DNA of 9,351 nucleotides from an archaeon (GCA_021806865.1 JAKAPU010000106.1:1-9351); one strand, 5' to 3'. Numbered from the stretch's first letter, positions 1-6,274 are shown. Notes: generated from the letters alone by a model not told the origin. Numbers and translations are program-made.

Positions 1-1
1 G

Positions 2-967
2 ACAAGGTACAAGATCTATACAACTGACATGAGTCCTGAGGCTGCCGGCTTGTACCGAGGAGATGTGGGTTTCCTCGTTCCACCGATTGTATCAAGCGGC
101 TACGTTGAGAGTGTCATCAAAATATGCAAGGCAGAGTCAATTAAGGCAGTATACGTCGGGGCTGATGAAGAGCTCCTTATCATGGCAAAAGCACGAGAAG
201 AGATTCAGGACAGAACGGGAGCAGTTGTCATTTCCAACCCTCCCGACGTCATCTCCACCTGCGTTGATAAGTGGAAGACTTTTCAATTCTTGAGACAAAA
301 CAACTTGCCTTGTCCGGATAGTGCGCTGCCTGAAGAGGCAGACTCTTTTGCTTCAATCTGTGGGTTTCCTGCTATTGTGAAGCCGAGAGAGGGGCATGGA
401 TCTCTGCAGGTGTACAAAGTCAAGAACAAAGAAGAGTTGAATCTGGCCATTTCCTCGATTCAAAAAAGTGGCTGGCGTCCGATAATCCAAGAGCTCATCC
501 CTGGAGAAGACTCTGAATTCACCACAGGAGTCACCGTCGATTTTAGGCGAAACTCGGTCATGTCTTCAATTGCAATGCGTAGGATTCTCGAATCCGGTCA
601 GACCTACAAGGCTTTCATTGACGATTTCAAAGAGGTTCGGAGTACAGCAGAGGAAGCATCCTTGAAACTTGGCGCGCGAGGACCGATCAATATCCAAGGC
701 AGATTCCACGATGGGAAGTTGAAGATCTTCGAGATCAATCCGAGGTTCTCTGCGTCTACTCCGATGCGCGCAACAGCCGGGGTCAATGAGGCAGATATCA
801 TATTTCGAAATTCGGTGCTGCATGAAGACATCAAGGTTGATAGCTACGAACATCTGGTGTGCCTCCGATACTGGAATGAAGTGTACGTGCCTCTTTCGAC
901 TTACTCAAAGACCGCTAAGTTTGGTAGAATCGACCAGCCTGATTCTTTCATCCCCGAATACTTCTAG
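2..967 (+). CDS. ATP-grasp ligase, CarB-like (5' end outside window)
   Basis: This is an ATP-grasp enzyme of the carbamoyl-phosphate-synthase-like type, a family that makes amide or ester bonds through acyl-phosphate intermediates. The frame is open to the left edge, and the visible start (TRYKIYTTDMSPEAAGLYRG) is the inside of a pre-ATP-grasp Rossmann domain, so the true start and its first beta strand lie outside; the ATG at 29 is internal. Numbered from that ATG, the ATP-binding lysine lies in FPAIVKPREGHGS (about 113-125), the hinge acidic motif in QELIPGEDSEFT (154-165), and the metal-binding Glu/Asn in FEINPRF (234-240). All key residues appear intact. Stand-alone proteins of this kind occur in surface polysaccharide and natural-product clusters, which fits the PIG-L, WbqC and beta-helix genes nearby. 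The substrate cannot be told from sequence. It converges on the KaiC/GvpD-like gene with only 36 bases between the stops. The fold is certain; the pathway is inferred. Confidence 0.88.
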   Translation, partial: TRYKIYTTDMSPEAAGLYRGDVGFLVPPIVSSGYVESVIKICKAESIKAVYVGADEELLIMAKAREEIQDRTGAVVISNPPDVISTCVDKWKTFQFLRQNNLPCPDSALPEEADSFASICGFPAIVKPREGHGSLQVYKVKNKEELNLAISSIQKSGWRPIIQELIPGEDSEFTTGVTVDFRRNSVMSSIAMRRILESGQTYKAFIDDFKEVRSTAEEASLKLGARGPINIQGRFHDGKLKIFEINPRFSASTPMRATAGVNEADIIFRNSVLHEDIKVDSYEHLVCLRYWNEVYVPLSTYSKTAKFGRIDQPDSFIPEYF

Positions 968-1003
968 CTATCACACATCTGAATTGTAACGAGAGTAAAA
1001 CAA

Positions 1004-2449
1004 TCACAACATTGGCTCCAGTTCGATCGAGGATCTTCCAAGTTTCTTCTCCGAAGACACAGCAAAGTACTGTGAATAGGGTACCCTGCAATCAAGAAAC
1101 AGAGTTCCTCTCATGTCCACGATCTCAAGGCGAGTTTCTGCTTCAATGCTTTGGTCATCCTGGATTTCCCCCCTTCTTGTGACGATTATTGATAGATCTG
1201 TTTCGCGGCGCAGAAACTCTTGCAGCTGTTTCGCCCATGTATCCTGCTTCCAACCCTCTTGCATACGCATAGAACCCAAGTCTAAAAGGGCAACGAGCGT
1301 TCTTTCAGGGAATTTTTTCCTGAGATCAGATGAAGTTATTTCCAGAGGACTACAGCCGGTTTCGTGATCTGATAATGTCTTCGCGTCAAGTTTGACATCG
1401 TCTGAGTTTGTCCAAAGCACCTCTACCCTCCTTTTCCTCTGGCCATGCGTGAATGATCCGAGAATATTTCCCACTTTTTCAGCATCGATTCCAAAGGGTG
1501 GCTGAAATAGCAGTAGGTTTCCGCTCTTCACTAGATGATCAAGCATTCGCCTGAAAACGGCCAAAACCACTCTGGAATTGACGTTTCGATCAATTTCTAA
1601 AACGGCGACGGAACCAACGGGGAAGCCGCCTCCCAGTACAATGTCGAGGTCCCGATGCATTGTGGAAATTGAACGCGGCCTCGATCTGTCTAACCAGTGA
1701 GACACAGGATAATGCATCTGCACTTCTCGATCAATTGCAAAGTCCGATAATCGATAAGGATCGAAGCTCCGAAAGATACCGCCGTTTAGCGTGAAGTAGT
1801 AAGAGGGGTGAACTGTTTCTATTCCGCGTAGCTTTGAGAAAACAATCTCCCTTACTCTCCTACCTTCGAGAAAGTCTTGCCGCAACAAAGCAATGCCGTC
1901 GACCACCGAGTCAAAAGTTTTTGTTTCCTGCGTAGAGCTGATCAAAATCAGTTTTGCTGAGGCTCTCTCGCACCAGGTCTGGAGCATCTTTGCATTCGCA
2001 AGAAGGGCCTCGGGTTCCATCATTTCGCTGATAGAGTCCCAGCTATCAATTATTATGAGCGGAGAGCGCTGATTCATCAATTCGTCAGTGATTGTTTCAA
2101 AAAGCGAGGACTGTTCATCCAGCCGCGCGTCGACAAACGAGCCTCTGTGAGAATAGAGCAGGCGCCGATCATCTCTCATCTCTTCCTTTGTCAGCCTCAA
2201 AAATCCAGAAAGCCAGCCATGGTCCCTGAATATTTCAGAGTGAGAACTCTTTGTAGATACAAAAAGAAAATTCTGTTGTGGGTTTAGGGCTTTTAGCATA
2301 GTCAGTGCCAGAGTCGTCTTACCCGTCCCTGGAGCGCCTTTCACCAGGAATGAATACGAATCACGATTCAGCCACTGGAGAAGCTCGCTAGGAATCCTAT
2401 AATCCGCATCGTCCGTCCACTGAATCGCTTCATACTTTCGCTTAATCAA
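1004..2449 (-). CDS. KaiC/GvpD-like RecA-superfamily ATPase, second domain degenerate
   Basis: This 481-residue P-loop ATPase resembles the archaeal GvpD/KaiC/RadA group. Domain 1 has a clear Walker A, KGAPGTGKTTLA (37-48), and Walker B, LIIID (131-135). Domain 2 begins near residue 262 with the KaiC-like signature LDIVLGGGFPVGSVAVLEI, but where a P-loop should follow it reads DRNVNSRVV, without GxGKT; TLVALLDLG (384-392) may be its Walker B remnant. One active and one inactive ATPase lobe is the arrangement I associate with GvpD-like proteins. Halophile GvpD represses gas vesicle genes with GvpE, but no gvp genes are visible, so a signalling or regulatory ATPase role is the safer statement. 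The start is TTG at 2449: a stop lies five codons upstream, no ATG precedes the Walker A motif in frame, and the nearest ATG (2457-2459, minus) is out of frame and stops after two codons. It is last in the minus-strand block, 85 bases after the small zinc-protein gene. Confidence 0.82.
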   Translation of the reverse strand: MIKRKYEAIQWTDDADYRIPSELLQWLNRDSYSFLVKGAPGTGKTTLALTMLKALNPQQNFLFVSTKSSHSEIFRDHGWLSGFLRLTKEEMRDDRRLLYSHRGSFVDARLDEQSSLFETITDELMNQRSPLIIIDSWDSISEMMEPEALLANAKMLQTWCERASAKLILISSTQETKTFDSVVDGIALLRQDFLEGRRVREIVFSKLRGIETVHPSYYFTLNGGIFRSFDPYRLSDFAIDREVQMHYPVSHWLDRSRPRSISTMHRDLDIVLGGGFPVGSVAVLEIDRNVNSRVVLAVFRRMLDHLVKSGNLLLFQPPFGIDAEKVGNILGSFTHGQRKRRVEVLWTNSDDVKLDAKTLSDHETGCSPLEITSSDLRKKFPERTLVALLDLGSMRMQEGWKQDTWAKQLQEFLRRETDLSIIVTRRGEIQDDQSIEAETRLEIVDMRGTLFLDCRVPYSQYFAVSSEKKLGRSSIELEPML

Positions 2450-2534
2450 TTCAAAACATGTCTACTAATGATATCTCGTCCAACAATCACGTGCGCCACT
2501 GCCAAAGCTTCTCTATGATGATAGTGCATTGTCC

Positions 2535-2738
2535 TTAGCCTAGCTTTTCCTTGATTGCCTCCCAGCAGAGACTGTGATACCATTGCTCTCCGAAGATTAC
2601 GTCCCCAGCGTCCAGAGGGATCTCACTATTGCAGAAGGCGCAAACTCGGCTAATCGCGTAATCGCTGGTTTTTTTCGAAGCCGCAACTTGCTGCTTACTA
2701 TCTTGACCAGCAAATCTTGTTTGGAGTTCTGGCATCAT
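2535..2738 (-). CDS. small Cys/His zinc-binding protein
   Basis: This 67-residue protein has a polar, probably disordered N-terminal half and a compact C-terminal metal site. Cys33 and Cys36 (CAFC) are followed about 18 residues later by His55 and Cys58 in WYHSLCW. A CxxC...HxxC arrangement with a hydrophobic stretch (GDVIFGEQWYH) between the pairs looks like half of a LIM or treble-clef zinc finger. Small single-finger proteins of this style are common in ammonia-oxidising archaea, where most have no assigned function. The motif spacing and aromatic residues make the reading frame convincing despite its length. Translation starts at the ATG at 2738; the second codon is also ATG, so the start could be one residue later. 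It lies between the RHH regulator (146 bases upstream) and the ATPase gene (85 bases downstream), same strand. A protein- or nucleic-acid-binding adaptor role is inference. Confidence 0.72.
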   Translation of the reverse strand: MMPELQTRFAGQDSKQQVAASKKTSDYAISRVCAFCNSEIPLDAGDVIFGEQWYHSLCWEAIKEKLG

Positions 2739-2884
2739 AGCATCGAGATTGAATAGCTAGAAATTCTATGAGCATTAGTAATCAATCTACTAGAGTTTTG
2801 TCGAATAAGCAGGTTTCAGAGGGGCAAGACGAGACTTTCTAGGCTGCTCAGACGTTTAGTTCAAGAGCAAATCCAAAAAGGAGA

Positions 2885-3490
2885 TTATTTTCTGATCTTG
2901 CTAACGCTTTGCAAGTCCTCATACAATGTCTCCAAAAACTCTTGGCTCGATGAGGGTATCTTCAGAAGAACCTGATCATCGGTACTCTCGACTGTTACTT
3001 GAGTCTTCACGAGATCTTCAAAAACAGACTTAAACACTTGTTCGTAGTATAGCGACCACTTTGGACCACAATTGTGTTTGCACACGCTGGTGCGCACCTT
3101 GCCATTTACGTACTCCTCGTACCGAAAATTCCCCGAGTAGCCCAGCAATTTGATCGACCTTAGGACATTTTCCAAGTCGATTGATTTGAACCAGAATGTA
3201 ACAAATTCTTTGAACTGATTCCGCCCGACCCAGCGAGCAAGCTCCTTCACCTCGTCGTCAGACAGATAAGCCATCATCTTCCTTGAGGCGCCAGTGAAAT
3301 TTGTGACTATTCCAAACCTTTCTGCCAGATAATCCCATTCTACGTACTTTCGAAGAGCGCTGTTCACAAGAAAATTCACACTGATCCGTTCTCTAGTGGC
3401 AAGCTCGACCAGTGCAGAGTCCACATCTTCTTCAATCCTGATGGTTCTGGTGGTTGTCTTCTTCCCCTTGGCAAAATGGTACTCTGTCAT
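2885..3490 (-). CDS. ribbon-helix-helix regulator with uncharacterised C-terminal domain
   Basis: This 201-residue protein is a probable DNA-binding regulator. Residues 12-52 form a ribbon-helix-helix (MetJ/Arc/CopG) domain: the strand TTRTIRIEEDV, a helix DSALVELATRER, a turn ISVN, and a second helix FLVNSALRKYVEWDY. RHH proteins bind DNA as dimers through the paired strands. Residues 60-200 form a larger alpha/beta domain that I do not recognise. Its most distinctive stretch is VCKHNCGPKWSLYYEQVF (136-153), with Cys137, His139 and Cys141 close together, followed by a helix and a VTVESTDDQVLLKIP strand pair. This may be a ligand- or metal-sensing domain, since many one-component regulators are built this way, but no ligand can be named. 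The ATG at 3490 is supported because the RHH strand begins about 12 residues later. A TATA-like TTTAT lies about 32 bases upstream. Possible autoregulation is discussed under the nearby tandem repeat. Confidence 0.8.
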   Translation of the reverse strand: MTEYHFAKGKKTTTRTIRIEEDVDSALVELATRERISVNFLVNSALRKYVEWDYLAERFGIVTNFTGASRKMMAYLSDDEVKELARWVGRNQFKEFVTFWFKSIDLENVLRSIKLLGYSGNFRYEEYVNGKVRTSVCKHNCGPKWSLYYEQVFKSVFEDLVKTQVTVESTDDQVLLKIPSSSQEFLETLYEDLQSVSKIRK

Positions 3491-3520
3491 ACCAAGGACC
3501 TACCAATCGTGCATACTCGC

Positions 3521-3526
3521 ATAAAC
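3521..3526 (-). promoter_or_regulatory. possible TATA box of the RHH regulator
   Basis: On the minus strand this reads GTTTAT, centred about 33 bases upstream of the ATG at 3490. That would place transcription start some six bases before the ATG, a very short leader. The match to an archaeal TATA element is modest and there is no clear purine-rich BRE. Confidence 0.3.
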
Positions 3527-3808
3527 ACGTTAGCTTTCTGAAATAACTCACCAGGATCTAGTGACTGACAGACTCTTGTAGATGATGCGAGCTTTGGAAG
3601 CCCGCGAATTGATGTGTCGAACACCATTGAATGAAACCATAGTGATGTCCTCATAACGCACACTCCGCAAACTATTGGTCGTCAGAATCCAGCCGTGTGT
3701 GAAAAGTTTCCAAGGAACGCACCTTCCCGGTCGTTGCAATCAATGCATTCTCAGGCATATATGCTAGATGCTCACTACGTCAACAGAAAGAAGTCACGAC
3801 AAGAACAA

Positions 3809-3828
3809 TGATTCAAGCGTGATTCAAG
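3809..3828. repeat. tandem direct repeat TGATTCAAG, 11-base period
   Basis: Two identical 9-base copies lie at 3809-3817 and 3820-3828, one helical turn apart. Such same-face spacing is typical of cooperative sites for dimeric regulators, including RHH proteins. They lie downstream of the beta-helix gene and 320 bases upstream of the RHH regulator start, rather far for a simple operator. Confidence 0.4.
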
Positions 3829-3848
3829 TCATAGAAGGAATCGAACCC

Positions 3849-3897
3849 GGGCAGCTCAGCATGCAGTGATTTTCTGTTCAATCTTTCTGCGATGCCC
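3849..3897. repeat. nested inverted repeat (possible structured RNA)
   Basis: On the plus strand, GGGCA (3849-3853) pairs with TGCCC (3893-3897), GCAG (3863-3866) with CTGC (3887-3890), and GATT (3868-3871) with AATC (3880-3883), giving a three-tier hairpin with internal loops. The minus strand folds equally well and continues directly into GGGTTCGATTCC, a tRNA T-arm-like sequence. No intact cloverleaf can be formed: only three of five T-stem pairs hold, and no D-arm is visible. It may be a degenerate tRNA, an unrelated RNA, or chance. Confidence 0.3.
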
Positions 3898-3925
3898 GAA
3901 GTTGTAGTGTGGTCTGACTGACCTA

Positions 3926-4870
3926 TTAGCATTGAACTAGCTTATCAACAGAAGAAAAGACTACGTTTGGAGGGATAAACGTTCTTGGAGGCACGTAGCG
4001 ACCAGGGAGAATTATTGCACCCGCGCCGATCGTGCAATCATACCCTATGATTGCTCCGAAGTGCAGTAAGCCAGTATCGATGAGCTGATCGTCAATCCTA
4101 TACATGACGGTCTTGTAGTTCAACATCATGTTCGTTGTCCCGACGAACGCCCCCATCCAAGTGTTCTGCCCGATCACGCTGTCCAAGATCACATCCAAGT
4201 GAGGAATTGTGACGTGTTTCCCCAAGTAGCATTTACCAATCTCGCAGCTGAACCCTACTGTCGTCTCCTTTCCAATCATACTTGCGCGAACTAGGCTTCC
4301 CGTTCCCACTTTCGCATCTGAACCGATGTAGAGTGGACCCTTAATCTTGCAAAAACTGTCAATCTGAACTCCTGGTTCGACAATGCAAGGACCGTCTATG
4401 ATTGTTGTCTCAGCAACACTAGCATCAGCAGAAATCTTCGATGCCCTTACCTCGGTTTCGAGAACGTGTTCCATGACTTTGGTGATATCCCATGGATATG
4501 TCATTTGGTTTATTTCGCAGTTACCATCGAGCGATCGTGTAACGACCGAGTTTGTTTGAATCTTGAGGTCAAGCTCACTTTCGTTAGGCCCCAGTTCGGA
4601 ATATTCCCTGACAGAGAGCTTTGGAAATGCATCAGAGATGGTATCTGCCACATCCGACATACCAGTGGGAAGCAGGATACTATCTACTCGATCCTCCATC
4701 GAAACAATCTTCTCGATATTGTGAACAATCGAAGGTTTCCCTAAGAGATCCATCGTCAATAGATGGGAAGACTCACCTTCCGAAAAAATACCTTGAAGAT
4801 GGTGAACACCATTCTCAATAAGTATCCTCGAGGCTCCACGGCTTTTGGCTAGAGTGATTGGCCTCTGCAT
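3926..4870 (-). CDS. GlmU-like left-handed beta-helix protein with reduced N-terminal domain
   Basis: Residues 144 to about 305 of this 314-residue protein are a left-handed parallel beta-helix built from hexapeptide repeats (for example IIDGPCIVEPGVQI, YIGSDAKVGTGSLV, FGAIIGYDCTIGAGAIILPG). Within it, IPHLDVILDSVIGQNTWMGA (222-241) matches the active-site region of GlmU-type sugar-phosphate acetyltransferases, where a His precedes the DSviG turn. Residues 1-130 look like a shortened nucleotidyltransferase domain: LLGKPSIVHNIEKIV (42-56) resembles the GKPlieh segment, but the GGxGTRLRP nucleotide-binding loop is absent. The protein therefore probably acts as a trimeric acyltransferase or scaffold and is unlikely to transfer nucleotides. 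It fits sugar-nucleotide or surface glycan synthesis with the ligase, WbqC and PIG-L genes. The ATG at 4870 gives the whole domain; an inverted repeat lies 41-57 bases upstream. A 'glmU' symbol would overstate the evidence. Confidence 0.8.
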   Translation of the reverse strand: MQRPITLAKSRGASRILIENGVHHLQGIFSEGESSHLLTMDLLGKPSIVHNIEKIVSMEDRVDSILLPTGMSDVADTISDAFPKLSVREYSELGPNESELDLKIQTNSVVTRSLDGNCEINQMTYPWDITKVMEHVLETEVRASKISADASVAETTIIDGPCIVEPGVQIDSFCKIKGPLYIGSDAKVGTGSLVRASMIGKETTVGFSCEIGKCYLGKHVTIPHLDVILDSVIGQNTWMGAFVGTTNMMLNYKTVMYRIDDQLIDTGLLHFGAIIGYDCTIGAGAIILPGRYVPPRTFIPPNVVFSSVDKLVQC

Positions 4871-4910
4871 TTGTTCACGACCTGAGACTCTGACAATTCT
4901 TGTTCTAGGT

Positions 4911-4927
4911 GAGCATTAAGTATGCTC
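4911..4927. promoter_or_regulatory. inverted repeat GAGCAT-N5-ATGCTC in divergent promoter region
   Basis: Two perfect 6-base arms (4911-4916 and 4922-4927) flank TAAGT. The site lies 41-57 bases upstream of the beta-helix gene start, in the region shared with the divergent ParA-like gene, where an operator would be expected. The regulator is unknown; the RHH and winged-helix proteins encoded in the window are candidates by proximity only. Confidence 0.4.
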
Positions 4928-5002
4928 TAGCATTCTTATCGTATAATGTACCTTTGTCGGTTTCAAGCAATCTAGACTTAGCGCAATGTTTCCACCAAAC
5001 AT

Positions 5003-5010
5003 CTATATGC
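5003..5010 (+). promoter_or_regulatory. possible TATA box of the ParA-like gene
   Basis: CTATATGC here is the best TATA-like match upstream of the ParA-like frame. It predicts transcription start near 5032, giving a leader of roughly 38 bases to a CTG start at 5070. A weaker alternative, GTATAATG, lies at 4941-4948. Confidence 0.3.
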
Positions 5011-5056
5011 TGACCTAAGAGAGCAGATACAGTGCACCACCAAGGGACAAAACTTC

Positions 5057-5061
5057 GGTGA
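5057..5061 (+). promoter_or_regulatory. possible ribosome binding site deciding the ParA-like start
   Basis: GGTGA matches the core complementary to the 3' end of archaeal 16S rRNA and ends eight bases before the in-frame CTG at 5070. This spacing supports initiation at 5070 over the in-frame ATA at 5079. The match is only five bases, and the out-of-frame ATG at 5063 lies right beside it, so support is modest. Confidence 0.3.
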
Positions 5062-5069
5062 GATGATCT

Positions 5070-5843
5070 CTGCTCAGAATACTTGTTCACTCATCGAAAG
5101 GAGGATCAGGCAAAAGCAACCTTGTCTCAAACCTCGCAGTCGCGCTTAGCACAAGAGGAAAGCGGGTCGGAGTTGTTGACATGGACTACGCGGCTCCGGG
5201 TCTGCACGTAATATTTGAACTTACCAAGGAAGAGCTCAGATACACTCTTGACGATGCGACGGAAGGAAGATGTCCGCCACGAAAGGCAGCCATAGACCTG
5301 AGTAAAAAATTCAACATTAAGAATGGCAAGTTAATTTTCGTACCAGCGAGCAATGAAGCAAGAAGTATCGTAGGCATCGTGAGAAAAAACTTTGAACTTT
5401 CTTCTGTTGAAAGTGCAATCAACGAGATCGCAAGGATCTATTTGCTTGACTACGTAATCATAGATTCACGCCCGGGCATCAATCAGTTTTCTCTGCTTGC
5501 CTTCGGGGTTTCTGACCTGGTGCTTCTGGTAGCTAGGCTCGACAAGCAAGACGTATCTGGTAGTGAAGCAATTCTGCATGTAGCCAAAGCTCTTTCAAAA
5601 CCTGTTAGGCTTGTAGCCAGTATGATACCTCTTGAACAAGCAAACAAGAATACTGAAGCAAAGTTTGCAAGGCTCTTTAATTTGCCTTTGATTGCCATGT
5701 TTCCTTATGAACCAGACGTGCAAATGAATCTCAGTTCTGGCGTCTTCATTTTAAAGAAGCCTAAGCATGATTTTACGGAAAGAATACATGAGTTGGCTTC
5801 GCGAATTATCGAGCTGAAGGAAGAAGACATCAAATCAATTTAG
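5070..5843 (+). CDS. ParA/MinD-like P-loop ATPase with non-canonical start
   Basis: This is a deviant-Walker-A ATPase of the ParA/MinD family, whose ATP-bound dimers position DNA, chemosensory arrays or other cargo. Numbered from a CTG start at 5070 (257 residues), the deviant Walker A is KGGSGKSN (10-17) with signature Lys10 and Lys15, the switch I-like VVDMDYAAPG is at 35-44, and Walker B YVIIDSRPG has Asp132. The first ATG (5181) encodes residue 38, after the Walker A, so it cannot give a working ATPase. Upstream the frame offers no ATG, GTG or TTG before a TGA at 5064; only CTG (5070) and ATA (5079) are plausible, and ILVHSSKGGSGKS matches the usual family N-terminus. GGTGA at 5057-5061 could serve as ribosome binding site for CTG. 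Past the start region the frame is clean, with no stop and all motifs intact. No ParB partner is visible. It could also be a recent start-loss pseudogene or carry a sequence error. Confidence 0.75.
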   Translation: MLRILVHSSKGGSGKSNLVSNLAVALSTRGKRVGVVDMDYAAPGLHVIFELTKEELRYTLDDATEGRCPPRKAAIDLSKKFNIKNGKLIFVPASNEARSIVGIVRKNFELSSVESAINEIARIYLLDYVIIDSRPGINQFSLLAFGVSDLVLLVARLDKQDVSGSEAILHVAKALSKPVRLVASMIPLEQANKNTEAKFARLFNLPLIAMFPYEPDVQMNLSSGVFILKKPKHDFTERIHELASRIIELKEEDIKSI

Positions 5844-5937
5844 AGCTCGAATGAATGGCAACTGCCCCAAACAGTTTGTCACTCTGGCCAAGGTTCTTTG
5901 GTCGCTGACAACCGTGGGCAAGAGAAATGAGGCAGGA

Positions 5938-5955
5938 CGACGCCTAATGGCGTCG
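5938..5955. terminator. GC-rich hairpin between convergent genes
   Basis: CGACGCC (5938-5944) and GGCGTCG (5949-5955) form a perfect 7-base stem with a TAAT loop. It sits 95 bases after the ParA-like stop and only two bases after the winged-helix stop on the other strand. No T-tract follows on either strand, so it is not a classic intrinsic terminator. It may stop or protect the 3' ends of both converging mRNAs. Confidence 0.45.
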
Positions 5956-5957
5956 AG

Positions 5958-6251
5958 TCAGAAATCTTGGGAGGTTGCCGTCATTGCAGCAGATTTCTTT
6001 CCACCCTCAAGCGACACAAAGTCACGTACTTCCTCGTAGACGTTAAGAAAGTGAAGCCCCTTGGGTGTCAACCGGTACAGCTGCAGACCCTCCTCATAGG
6101 TCACAAGATCTCTTTCCTGCACAAAGGCGAGGTACTCTTTCAACTGGGCATATGAGAGGTAGGCGCCGTACATCAGCTTTGTTTTGGTTGCTCCCTTCAT
6201 CGCAGATTGTAGGATTACTGCTATTATCTCCATTCTGGATCTATACTTCAT
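5958..6251 (-). CDS. winged-helix DNA-binding protein
   Basis: This 97-residue protein is almost entirely one winged-helix domain of the archaeal single-domain type common in Thaumarchaeota. KYRSRMEIIAVILQSAM (2-18) is helix 1, TKTKLMYGAYLSYAQLKEYL (22-41) holds helix 2 and the recognition helix, and DLVTYEEGLQLYRLTPKGLH (48-67) is the wing, with the family's typical YxLTPKG ending. The tail (80-97) is polar. It is probably a small transcription factor, with target unknown. An upstream ATG at 6317 would add 22 residues without domain character; I chose 6251 because a TATA-like CTTATAAT stretch lies centred about 27 bases upstream of it, as for a leaderless mRNA. The gene is divergent from the TFB paralogue and convergent with the ParA-like ATPase. 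The hairpin at 5938-5955 abuts its stop codon. Confidence 0.82.
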   Translation of the reverse strand: MKYRSRMEIIAVILQSAMKGATKTKLMYGAYLSYAQLKEYLAFVQERDLVTYEEGLQLYRLTPKGLHFLNVYEEVRDFVSLEGGKKSAAMTATSQDF

Positions 6252-6274
6252 AGTATTCAACAATAGCGTATCTA

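Larger units (their letters stand above)
3491..3925. other. 435-base gap between minus-strand genes, with repeats and a tRNA-like stretch
   Basis: I find no convincing protein-coding gene here. The longest minus-strand open frame (3548-3739, 63 codons) is rich in Trp, Arg and Ser with no domain character and is probably chance. Three things stand out: the 10-base palindrome GCATATATGC at 3755-3764, two direct copies of TGATTCAAG 11 bases apart at 3809-3828, and a nested hairpin at 3849-3897 next to a sequence that on the minus strand reads GGGTTCGATTCC, like a tRNA T-loop. The last 27 bases before the RHH gene also contain little coding character. The gap is longer than others in the window and may hold a regulatory region, an RNA, or the remains of an element. 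Confidence 0.5.

Noticed and set aside
3548..3739. Open frame of 63 codons on the minus strand
   Set aside because: Unusual composition with many Trp, Arg and Ser, no domain character, no ribosome binding site or well-spaced TATA box.
3755..3764. Palindrome GCATATATGC as a promoter
   Set aside because: It contains a good TATA-like core, but no supported gene starts about 26 bases away on either strand.
4905..5090. Open frame of 61 codons on the minus strand
   Set aside because: It overlaps the start region and Walker A flank of the ParA-like gene on the opposite strand, and its sequence has no protein-like pattern.
5851..6039. Open frame of 62 codons on the plus strand after the ParA-like gene
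   Set aside because: It overlaps the hairpin and the antisense of the winged-helix gene, whose protein is clearly the real one.
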